Positions 14,772 to 21,505 of a DNA stretch of 32,367 nucleotides are shown here, one piece after another. Made by a program: the position numbers and the translations under genes. How positions within the stretch are numbered: position 1 is the first letter of the stretch; each line of letters begins with the position of its first letter. Below the pieces are notes generated by a model, which was not told the origin of the DNA, made no database searches, and saw only the letters and a program-made list of their open reading frames with translations. Source of the stretch: Dehalococcoidia bacterium (GTDB lineage Bacteria > Chloroflexota > Dehalococcoidia > Tepidiformales > Tepidiformaceae); the NCBI GenBank assembly GCA_020432105.1, contig JAGQGZ010000013.1, positions 1-32,367 of the forward strand, read 5' to 3'.

Positions 14772-15971
14772 ATGGGACTCCAAATTCAGACGAACGTAGC
14801 GGCACTAAACGCCCAGCGAAACCTGTCGGTGACGGGACTGAAGATGGGCAAGGTGCTGGAGAAGCTCTCCAGCGGCTACCGCATCAACCGGGCCGCCGAC
14901 GACGCTGCCGGGCTGGGCATCAGCGAAAAGATGCGTGCCCAGATCCGGGGTAACGCGCAGGCAGTGCGCAACGCCCAGGACGGCATTTCGATGCTGCAGA
15001 CCGCTGAAGGTGCGATGGACGAAATCCACGCCATTCTCCAGCGGATGCGTGAGCTGTCGGTCCAGGCGGCGAACGGCACCTATGCCGAGAACGGCGGCGA
15101 GCGCACGTCGATCGGCCAGGAGATCAACCAGCTCAAGCAGGAAATCGACCGGATCGCTACCAAGACGGTGTTCAACGGTCAGCAGCTCCTGACGGGCACC
15201 CTTTCCGGCACCAACGGTGGCGCCACTGCAGCTGACGTCGTTGTCGGCGACCAGCTGACAACCGGCACGGTTGCCGCGATCACCGCTCTCGACGTGGCCA
15301 ACGCCACGGCTCAGACCTACACCTTCAGCTCGGCGGGCGCAGGGATCCTGACGCTGACCGGCGCGGATGGCATCGCCCACACGCTGACGGGTCTCACCGA
15401 CCTGACGGCGAACGAGACCCGGACGCTGGACTTCTCAACGGTTGGCGTTTCGATCACGATCCAGGCCAACGCCTCGGGCAAGACGATCGCCAACGCGATA
15501 ACCGACCTGACGGCAGCAGCCGATGACACGATCGTCGTCACCGGTACGGGCGCAGCCTCGCTGCAGGTGGGTGCGAACGCGGGCGACCAGCTCTCGATCT
15601 CGTTCACGAACATGCAGACCAACCAGCTGGGTGCGGGTTCCGACCTCGCCACGCTGATCAGCGACGACCAGAACGTCTCGACCATTGCCAAGGCGAGTTC
15701 GCTCATTACCGAGCTCGATGGCGCGATCGAGGACGTGAACAGCCAGCGAGGTCAGCTCGGCGCCGTCCAGAACCGGCTCGAGTCGGTAGTGAAGAGCCTG
15801 AGCGTCGCGGTAGAGAACCTGAGCGCTGCGGAATCGCGGATTCGCGACGCCGACATTGCTTCCCTTTCCAGCGAGCTGGTGAGCTCCCAGATTCTGCAGC
15901 AGGCCGGTATCTCCGTCCTCTCGCAGGCAAACACGGCACCCCAGGCAGCACTCTCGCTGCTCCAGGGTTAA
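14772..15971 (+). CDS. fliC: Flagellin, copy 2
   Basis: This second filament subunit has 399 residues, with the same intact N-terminal (TNVAALNAQRNLSVTGLKMG) and C-terminal (LVSSQILQQAGISVLSQANTAPQAALSLLQ) polymerisation domains as copy 1. Differences are scattered, for example GALDEVHS versus GAMDEIHA and TVQASNG versus SVQAANG. The outer domain is also nearly identical, so the pair looks like a recent duplication or one kept similar by gene conversion. An in-frame ATG at 14706 would add 22 residues without flagellin similarity. The ATG at 14772 is preceded by GGGAGG and matches the usual flagellin start. The gene has its own leader and terminator. Confidence 0.96.
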   Translation: MGLQIQTNVAALNAQRNLSVTGLKMGKVLEKLSSGYRINRAADDAAGLGISEKMRAQIRGNAQAVRNAQDGISMLQTAEGAMDEIHAILQRMRELSVQAANGTYAENGGERTSIGQEINQLKQEIDRIATKTVFNGQQLLTGTLSGTNGGATAADVVVGDQLTTGTVAAITALDVANATAQTYTFSSAGAGILTLTGADGIAHTLTGLTDLTANETRTLDFSTVGVSITIQANASGKTIANAITDLTAAADDTIVVTGTGAASLQVGANAGDQLSISFTNMQTNQLGAGSDLATLISDDQNVSTIAKASSLITELDGAIEDVNSQRGQLGAVQNRLESVVKSLSVAVENLSAAESRIRDADIASLSSELVSSQILQQAGISVLSQANTAPQAALSLLQG

Positions 15972-15996
15972 CACCCGGGGGACCGAACGTCACAAC

Positions 15997-16027
15997 CGAG
16001 GGCCCGGTCGAATCGACCGGGCCCTCG
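15997..16027 (+). terminator. Intrinsic-type terminator after flagellin 2
   Basis: Arms 15997-16010 and 16014-16027 form a 14-bp GC-rich stem (CGAGGGCCCGGTCG / CGACCGGGCCCTCG) with an AAT loop, 25 bases after the stop. No clear T-run follows. Confidence 0.8.
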
Positions 16028-16032
16028 CTGAA

Positions 16033-16060
16033 TCAAGATAGGGCTCCACCTGACCGATGA
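16033..16060 (+). promoter_or_regulatory. Candidate sigma-28 promoter before the flaG-like/fliD/fliS genes
   Basis: TCAA at 16033-16036, a 16-base spacer, then ACCGATGA at 16053-16060 approximates TAAA-N15-GCCGATAA, with CCGAT intact. It lies between the flagellin 2 terminator and the FlaG-like start, where a late flagellar promoter is expected. The spacer is one base longer than consensus. Confidence 0.4.
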
Positions 16061-16086
16061 TCAGGTAAGTGCCGAAGGGCAGGACG

Positions 16087-16404
16087 ATGATGGCCGAAGC
16101 TACGATTTCAGCAGCAAGTCCGGTAATTGCAGCACCGCACGCGCCATCGTGGGATGGTGCGCGTGGACAGCACAACGGCGAACGCCGGCGTCCCCGTCGC
16201 AAGCGTGCCAACCGGCTGCTGGAGGCGATTGTGCCCGGTAAGGAACCGGACCTGTACGACGTGCACTTCGAGTACGAGGACGGCCAGTTCACCGGCGTGA
16301 GCATCATCCTGAGGGCGACCGGAGAAGAAGTGACGTACCTGGATACCGAAGCCCTCCGAGCCTACGAGGAGTCCCCCGGGCTCCTGCTTGAACGGCAGGG
16401 ATAG
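16087..16404 (+). CDS. FlaG-like small protein upstream of fliD
   Basis: This protein of about 105 residues sits between flagellin and fliD, where flaG usually lies. Its N-terminal half is low complexity with a basic patch (ERRRPRRKRANRLLEAI). The C-terminal half, 'YDVHFEYEDGQFTGVSIILRATGEEVTYLDTEALRAYEE', fits the FlaG pattern of two strands around 'V.V.D..TGEV...I'. FlaG proteins influence filament length, but a function here is inferred. The start is uncertain. ATG 16087 and ATG 16090 are adjacent with AAGGGCAGGA upstream, while a GTG at 16069 in the same frame would add six residues. The basic stretch is unusual for FlaG, so confidence is moderate. Confidence 0.6.
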   Translation: MMAEATISAASPVIAAPHAPSWDGARGQHNGERRRPRRKRANRLLEAIVPGKEPDLYDVHFEYEDGQFTGVSIILRATGEEVTYLDTEALRAYEESPGLLLERQG

Positions 16405-16407
16405 CCG

Positions 16408-18786
16408 GTGACCATCGACCCCGTCCGAATCGGCGGCTTCTTCTCGACCTTCGACTATGAGTCAGTGCTGCAGCAACTCGCCCAGGCGAGACTGCAACCG
16501 GTTCAACGTCTGGAGGTCGAAGTTGCCCGGGCCGAGGTACGGTCGCAACTGCTGGGCAACATATCGGCCCAGATGAACAGCCTTCTCGGGGCAGCCAAGA
16601 AACTGACGACCAGCAGTTCGGTGCTGGGTAAGACCGCAACAGTTACCGGAGAGGCAGTGACGGCCTCGGCCCTTGCAAGCGCCTCTGTCGGCACCTTCAC
16701 CCTGGATGTGTTGAAGCTGGCGACAGCGACGAAGGTAGCGGGCACAGCCATCTCGACGGGCCTGGATTCCACGTCCCCACTCAACCGGTCGAACCTTGCC
16801 ATCACTCCCACCGCGGGCACCTTCACGGTGGGCACGGCCGGTGGCGGCAGCGCGGTTCTGACGGTTGGCTCGACGACAATCGACAACCTTTCTCTGCTCG
16901 ACGCTTCGAATATCGAAACACCGGTGACCGCAGGCACTTTCACCCTGGAGACGGCTACCGGCGGCCCGGCCACGCTGACCGTGGACCCGGCGACGCAATC
17001 GCTGGACGACGTCATCAACGCCATCAACGGGGCCGGCATTGGGGTCACCGCCAGCATCACCAACGACCCGGCGGGCAGGGCAAACATCCTCACCCTCACC
17101 AGTAGCCAGGGCGACATTACGGTGGGGGCGACCGGCGACAGCTCGAACTTCCTGGCGGTGACCAAACTCAGCGGGGCGACTGCCGGGACAACGGTGAACA
17201 GCACGGCAGGCATCGCGGTGATGCAGTCGCTGAGCGAGGTGGTGGCGGATATCACCGCGGCGGGAGTGGGGATTACAGCGACGATCACGAATGATACGAA
17301 TGGCCGGCCGAACCTCGTGAGCCTCTCCGCGGCATCAGCGATCACGCTGGGGAACGCAACCGACACGTCGAACTTCCTATCGGCGACGAAGCTCCTGGCT
17401 TCACCTGGCACGACCTCGCGGACCAGCACGCTCTCCATTGCGCGGCTGAGCCCGGGCGACAAGATGATCGACGCCGACTTCTTTGGAGGACCCCCCGCGG
17501 CGGGTGACCAGCAATTCACGATCAACGGCGTGACGATCGACTACAACACAGCGAACGACTCCCTGAACGATGTCCTGAACCGGATCAACACGAGCGGTGC
17601 GGGCGTGGTAGCACGGTATGACCTGGCGACGGATAGCGTGCGCCTCGAACAGTCGGAGACCGGATCCATGCCGATCACTCTCACCGATGTCGGCAGTGGC
17701 GACTTCCTCACCCGGGTAGGACTAATAGGCGCCAGCCAGACGGTTGGCGAAAACGCAGAGTACTCAGTGAACGGCGGGCCGACACAGTACGCGGACTCCA
17801 ACACCGTTTCGCCGGTGAGCGGCGTGACGGTGACGTTGAAGCAGGTCACCACACCCGGTACGCCCGAGACGGTCACGATTGGGCAGGACCTTGACGGGTC
17901 CACGAAGTCGGTTAAGGCGTTCGTCGACCAGTTCAACGCCGTGTTCAACGCGATCGACGAAGCGACGAAGATCAACCCGGATGACCTGAAGGAATCGGGG
18001 GAACTGAGCGGTGACTCATCGCTGAGAACGCTCAAGGGACAGCTCCGTTCGCTGGTGACGGGGCCGGGATTTAACGTCGAGGGCGCCTACCAGAACCTCA
18101 ACCAGATAGGGATTGGTTTCGGTGCATTCGGGTCGGCTGTGGGGTCGACCAACCAGCTCCAGTTTGATGAAGGCAAGTTCACTGCGGCCCTGCAGACAGA
18201 CCCTCAGTCGGTGCAGAACTTGCTGAGCGTGTTCACGCTGAGCGCGAATCTCGAGGCAGGGGGAACCGGCTCAGTCACCGGGATCAGCGGTAACTACTCG
18301 GGGACCAGGGCTGGTACGTATTCGCTGACGGACCCGGGCGATGGGACGATGATCATCGACTTCGTACCGTCGGATGGCAGCACACCAACGCAATCGACGA
18401 TCACCATCGCGGCGGGCGGAACGAACAACACCGCCATACCCGGGATCACCCTCCAGTTTGCCGGGACCCTGCAGGCGGGCAGCCATACGATCACGGTCAG
18501 CAATACCGCGGCCAGTCCTCTCGCACGGATTCAGCAGGTCTTGGACCTGCAGACCGCGCCCGGCGGTGTGATGGAGCAGCGCCAGGCCAGCTACGACAAG
18601 GTTCGCGAGGACATCGAAGACCGAATTGCGGACCTCGAAGCGAGCGTGGACAAGGAGATGGAACTCTTGCGCCGCAAGTTCATAGCCATGGAACAGGCGC
18701 AGGCGAGAGCTTCGGGCACACTCTCGGCACTGCAGCAAATGCAACAACAGTTGACGGCGATACTGCCGGGGAACAACCGGCGGTAG
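16408..18786 (+). CDS. fliD: Flagellar filament cap protein FliD (HAP2), enlarged
   Basis: FliD caps the growing filament and helps flagellin fold at the tip. The 792-residue product is longer than most FliD proteins. The N-terminus 'RIGGFFSTFDYESVLQQLAQARLQPVQRLEVEV' is FliD-typical, as is the C-terminal coiled segment (EDRIADLEASVDKEMELLRRKFIAMEQAQARASGTLSALQQMQQQL). The extra length lies mainly between about residues 110 and 480. Three copies of a flagellin-IN-like motif are seen there, near residues 200 (DDVINAINGAGIGVTASI), 276 (SEVVADITAAGVGITATI) and 386 (NDVLNRINTSGAGVVARY). Start is GTG 16408, four bases after the previous stop. fliS follows about 70 bases later. Confidence 0.93.
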   Translation: MTIDPVRIGGFFSTFDYESVLQQLAQARLQPVQRLEVEVARAEVRSQLLGNISAQMNSLLGAAKKLTTSSSVLGKTATVTGEAVTASALASASVGTFTLDVLKLATATKVAGTAISTGLDSTSPLNRSNLAITPTAGTFTVGTAGGGSAVLTVGSTTIDNLSLLDASNIETPVTAGTFTLETATGGPATLTVDPATQSLDDVINAINGAGIGVTASITNDPAGRANILTLTSSQGDITVGATGDSSNFLAVTKLSGATAGTTVNSTAGIAVMQSLSEVVADITAAGVGITATITNDTNGRPNLVSLSAASAITLGNATDTSNFLSATKLLASPGTTSRTSTLSIARLSPGDKMIDADFFGGPPAAGDQQFTINGVTIDYNTANDSLNDVLNRINTSGAGVVARYDLATDSVRLEQSETGSMPITLTDVGSGDFLTRVGLIGASQTVGENAEYSVNGGPTQYADSNTVSPVSGVTVTLKQVTTPGTPETVTIGQDLDGSTKSVKAFVDQFNAVFNAIDEATKINPDDLKESGELSGDSSLRTLKGQLRSLVTGPGFNVEGAYQNLNQIGIGFGAFGSAVGSTNQLQFDEGKFTAALQTDPQSVQNLLSVFTLSANLEAGGTGSVTGISGNYSGTRAGTYSLTDPGDGTMIIDFVPSDGSTPTQSTITIAAGGTNNTAIPGITLQFAGTLQAGSHTITVSNTAASPLARIQQVLDLQTAPGGVMEQRQASYDKVREDIEDRIADLEASVDKEMELLRRKFIAMEQAQARASGTLSALQQMQQQLTAILPGNNRR

Positions 18787-18859
18787 TCAGGGTAGGTACC
18801 CATAGGAGCCGGGCGAACGTTCGCAGACCGTAGAGAGAAATCCTGGCGTGGAGGCGGGT

Positions 18860-19258
18860 ATGAGTGGAGACGCACTGGCTGCATACCGGACATCGAAGGT
18901 GACAACGGCGGACCCCGTCGGCCTCGTCGTGATGCTGTTCGAAGGGGCCCTGAAGGCCGTCCGCAAGGCACGGATTCACCATGAGTCGGGCGACCTCGGC
19001 CGATACGCGAACGAGGTCGAACGGGCAACGCTGATTATCGGCGAACTGCTGGCGGCCCTGGACACCGAACAGGGTGAGATCCCACAGACGTTGAGCGGCA
19101 TCTATAGCTACAGCATGAGCTGCCTTGTGCTGGCAATGAGCGGTGACGTGTCGAAACTCGATGAGGTCGAGCTAAACATCGGGCGGATTGCCCGGGCCTG
19201 GAGCGAGGCTGCGAAAAGCCTGGCGGAATCCGGGGAACTGGATGGACACGTAGCGTGA
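18860..19258 (+). CDS. fliS: Flagellin export chaperone FliS
   Basis: FliS binds flagellin in the cytoplasm, preventing early polymerisation and guiding it to FlhA. The 132-residue helical protein has the family pattern 'AYRTSKVTTADPVGLVVMLFEGALKAVRKARIHHESGDLGRYANEVERATLIIGELLAALD' and 'LSGIYSYSMSCLVLAMSGD'. The ATG at 18860 is preferred because GGAGG ends five bases before it. A GTG at 18848 in frame would add four residues and overlap the ribosome site. The stop overlaps the next gene's ATG in a TGATG junction. Confidence 0.95.
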   Translation: MSGDALAAYRTSKVTTADPVGLVVMLFEGALKAVRKARIHHESGDLGRYANEVERATLIIGELLAALDTEQGEIPQTLSGIYSYSMSCLVLAMSGDVSKLDEVELNIGRIARAWSEAAKSLAESGELDGHVA

Positions 19259-19593
19259 TGCGCGCTGCCGAAGCGGCACGCCGGGCGGTTGAACTGTCGG
19301 CGGCCCAGTACCAGCGCCTGGAGGCGGGCGACTTCGATGGCTATGGAAAGCACGAAGCGGCGCAGGAGGCGGCCTGCCGGGTAGTGCTCGAATGGCCTGT
19401 GGCAGAATTCGATGCAGAGACCATCGCGCTCGTCGACGAACTTTCCGGATTGCAGCGGCGCCTCTGTGAGCAGTTCGATGCGCTGCTGGAGAGGGCCGGC
19501 GCCGATAACCGGCGGCTGCGGGCGGGTCAAAGGGCTTTGCATGCCTACGGCGCCCCCGGGACAGCAACACCGTTGCGCACGCGGACCGGGTAA
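19258..19593 (+). CDS. fliT: FliT-like flagellar chaperone
   Basis: This 111-residue, mostly helical protein immediately follows fliS, the usual place for fliT, the chaperone of the FliD cap. The visible pattern is a pair of amphipathic helices: 'AAEAARRAVELSAAQYQRLEAGDFDGYGKHEAAQEAACRVV' and 'DAETIALVDELSGLQRRLCEQFDALLERAGADNRRLRAGQRAL'. This fits the FliT fold but not a strong sequence motif. The C-terminus is short and Thr/Arg-rich. The start is ATG 19258 overlapping the fliS stop; GTG 19255 is a one-codon longer alternative. The name rests on context and shape, not clear homology. Confidence 0.65.
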   Translation: MRAAEAARRAVELSAAQYQRLEAGDFDGYGKHEAAQEAACRVVLEWPVAEFDAETIALVDELSGLQRRLCEQFDALLERAGADNRRLRAGQRALHAYGAPGTATPLRTRTG

Positions 19594-19722
19594 AGCACAC
19601 CCGACTGTTACCGAACCGATTCCCCGGGTTCTTTGAGGCTTGTTCAGCCCCCGGCCGGTATGGCCGAACTATAGGGCAACAGGCCGCGCGGCAAGGCCAC
19701 GCGTGCGAGGGAGGACCGGGAC
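19594..19722 (+). other. Intergenic gap before the sortase gene
   Basis: No gene is seen. A short hairpin occurs in the middle (CGGCC, loop GGTAT, GGCCG). A TATAGG sequence follows it but has no convincing -35 at the right distance. A GAGGGAGGAC ribosome site closes the gap. Confidence 0.3.
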
Positions 19723-20343
19723 TTGGCCGCAAGCAAGCAAGCGCCAGGTGGCTCGACACATCGTTCGACGGTGATTGCCAGCCTGCTGGTCGCCGCCGCC
19801 GGGGTCGTCACATACTTCGGATACCAACCGGCGCAAGCTGGCCTAACCGACGGCCCGGCCCACACCGAGACCGTAACGCTGGCCGCTGAATCGCCGGCCC
19901 AGGAGGAATTCACCGCTTCACCAAGGGGCCTGCCGACGCGTCTACGAATCGAGAGTGCAGGTATCGACACCTCGGTTGCGGAGGTTGGCATCATCCAGGA
20001 CGGGTCTCAGGCGCGCTGGCAGACGGCGTGGCGGTCCGCCGGGCACCACATCGACTCATCGCGCCCGGGCAATCCTGGCAACGTGGTCCTGACGGGTCAT
20101 GTGTCAGTCTCCAACGCGGCGAACGTGCCGGTTTTCGCGAACCTGGATCTGGTGACGGTCGGGGACCTGATCGAGGTCTTCTCGGGCACGGCCCGGCATG
20201 TGTACCAGGTGGAGGAAGTGGAAGTGGTTGGGCCGGACGAAATCGGAGTGCTGGAGAACGACCATCGGTCGTTGGTAACGCTGATTACCTGCACACGAGA
20301 CCTCGAACACCGGCTGGTCGTGGTTGGAGCACTGGTCTCGTGA
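19723..20343 (+). CDS. Sortase encoded in the flagellar cluster
   Basis: Sortases are membrane transpeptidases that cut LPXTG-type signals and attach proteins to the cell wall. The 206-residue product has one N-terminal membrane helix (about residues 16-33, VIASLLVAAAGVVTYFGY), a linker and a sortase domain from about residue 68 (LPTRLRIESAGIDTSVAEVG). The catalytic residues are present: His126 in 'VVLTGHVS', Cys190 in 'LVTLITCTRD' and Arg197 in 'EHRLVVVGAL'. The layout fits class D/E-type or actinobacterial-like sortases, but I cannot assign the class. TTG at 19723 is the start, preceded by a GAGGGAGGA site. A likely substrate is the LPDTG protein at 7774 in the same cluster. Confidence 0.88.
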   Translation: MAASKQAPGGSTHRSTVIASLLVAAAGVVTYFGYQPAQAGLTDGPAHTETVTLAAESPAQEEFTASPRGLPTRLRIESAGIDTSVAEVGIIQDGSQARWQTAWRSAGHHIDSSRPGNPGNVVLTGHVSVSNAANVPVFANLDLVTVGDLIEVFSGTARHVYQVEEVEVVGPDEIGVLENDHRSLVTLITCTRDLEHRLVVVGALVS

Positions 20344-20395
20344 GAACGAGTAGATCATTGAATCGCCCTGCGTGGGCGGATAGAGTGGCAAGAGG

Positions 20396-20677
20396 ATGGA
20401 TGACATGCGCGTGAAGAATGCCTCGGGTTCCAGCCCGATTACCCCGATTGCACCTTATGTGGAGCAACGTGAAGCCCGCACTATCGAGAGCGAGCGCACG
20501 GATGAGGCCGGCATTAGCGATCGGGCAAAGGAGCTTTCGCGCGCAAACGAAGCGGTCTCGGCGGCACCCGAAGACCGGGACCTGCGGGTGCAGGCGTTGC
20601 GGTCAGCGGTCCAGAACGGCAAGTACCGATTGGACGCGGAGCAGGTTGCTCGCAAGCTGCTGGAGCACGGCTTCTAA
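20396..20677 (+). CDS. Second FlgM-like anti-sigma-28 factor
   Basis: This 93-residue protein repeats the FlgM layout: a disordered N-terminus (to about residue 38), 'ISDRAKELSRANEAVSAAPEDRDLRVQALRSAVQNGKYRLDAEQVARKLLEHGF'. The motif 'R...LR.AV..GKY......VA.KLL' is the FlgM binding region, and the 'ISDRA.EL' part precedes it as in many FlgM proteins. It differs clearly from the first FlgM at 9895, so it is not a recent copy. AGAGG directly precedes the ATG; a second in-frame ATG lies at 20405. It sits behind the sortase and before an orphan regulator. It may hold FliA or another sigma factor. Confidence 0.83.
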   Translation: MDDMRVKNASGSSPITPIAPYVEQREARTIESERTDEAGISDRAKELSRANEAVSAAPEDRDLRVQALRSAVQNGKYRLDAEQVARKLLEHGF

Positions 20678-20818
20678 CCCTTCGATCGGCATACAGGGCC
20701 ACACGTCTCCGGCGTTCCAGCGCAGGGAACGGGGGAGTACCCCGATGCCGCCTGCCACGTGGATTGGTGACGATTGACTTGCTGGCCCGGAACTCACCGG
20801 CGCCCCTAAAGGTTGGTC
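20678..20818 (+). other. Intergenic gap before the orphan regulator
   Basis: No gene, convincing promoter or named RNA element was seen in these 141 bases. AAAGG at 20808-20812 serves as the ribosome site for the next gene. Confidence 0.3.
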
Positions 20819-21505
20819 ATGCCGAACGTACTTGCCATTGTGGCTGGCATCCCGGACGCACTTGAGGGACGAATGGTCGCCGGTGAGGGGCTCAACCTCG
20901 CACTGAGGCGCGACGTGGCCTCAGGTTTGCGCTATGCGGAGAGCGGCGGCTACGACCTCCTGGTGCTCAGCGGCCTCACGGTCGACGAACAACAGGAGGC
21001 AGTGGCCCAGTTCCAGCGATTCCGGCGGTGGCGGGTGGTGCCGGTGCTCTATGTCATGGCCGAGGAGAGCCCTGGCTTCGCAGTCCCGGGGGGCTACCGG
21101 CCTGAGCTTGACGGCCTGGTCCGTGGGGATTTTTCGGCGCCGCATGTACAGGCGCGAATCGCGGAGCTGGCCGAGGAAGGCGCCGGCAGTTCGGATCTTG
21201 TGGTGGCCGGGCCGTTTGAGTTGGACCCGGTACATGGCCGGCTTTCGTTTGCCAACTTGAATGTTTCGCTGACGAGGCGCGAAGCCGAGATCGTCGCGAT
21301 TCTCCTGAGTCAGCCGAATCGCACGGTGAGCGCGGTTGAGATCATTGAGCGCGGCTGGGGGACACGGGCCGACGAGCGCCATCTCCAGATCCTGCGCCGC
21401 CACGTGAGCAACATCCGGCAGAAGCTGGATTCGGAGCTGCAATCGCGAGCGGTCCGCACGGTCCGAGGCACGGGCTACCGATTCGAACTGCGGGACGCGA
21501 GCTAG
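20819..21505 (+). CDS. Orphan winged-helix regulator with a degenerate receiver-like domain
   Basis: The C-terminal domain (about residues 130-225) is an OmpR/PhoB-type winged helix: 'FELDPVHGRLSFANLNVSLTRREAEIVAILLSQPNRTVSAVEIIERGWG', then 'RHVSNIRQKLDSE' and 'VRTVRGTGYRFEL'. The N-terminal 120 residues have receiver-like alternating strands and helices, but the site where the phospho-Asp should be reads 'YDLLVLSGLT', with Ser51 in its place. The usual Lys of the last strand appears as Arg (DGLVRGDFS). This suggests a phosphorylation-independent regulator. The ATG at 20819 is chosen for its AAAGG site; TTG 20813 is an in-frame alternative. No partner kinase is adjacent. It may control the flagellar genes upstream. 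Confidence 0.8.
   Translation: MPNVLAIVAGIPDALEGRMVAGEGLNLALRRDVASGLRYAESGGYDLLVLSGLTVDEQQEAVAQFQRFRRWRVVPVLYVMAEESPGFAVPGGYRPELDGLVRGDFSAPHVQARIAELAEEGAGSSDLVVAGPFELDPVHGRLSFANLNVSLTRREAEIVAILLSQPNRTVSAVEIIERGWGTRADERHLQILRRHVSNIRQKLDSELQSRAVRTVRGTGYRFELRDAS

Noticed and set aside
16503..17525. 340-codon frame on the - strand inside fliD
   Set aside because: Antisense to repetitive Thr/Ala/Gly codons, which produce long open shadows; no domain.
19630..19690. Promoter for the sortase with TATAGG
   Set aside because: No -35 or sigma-28 element at a suitable distance; only a small hairpin is present.
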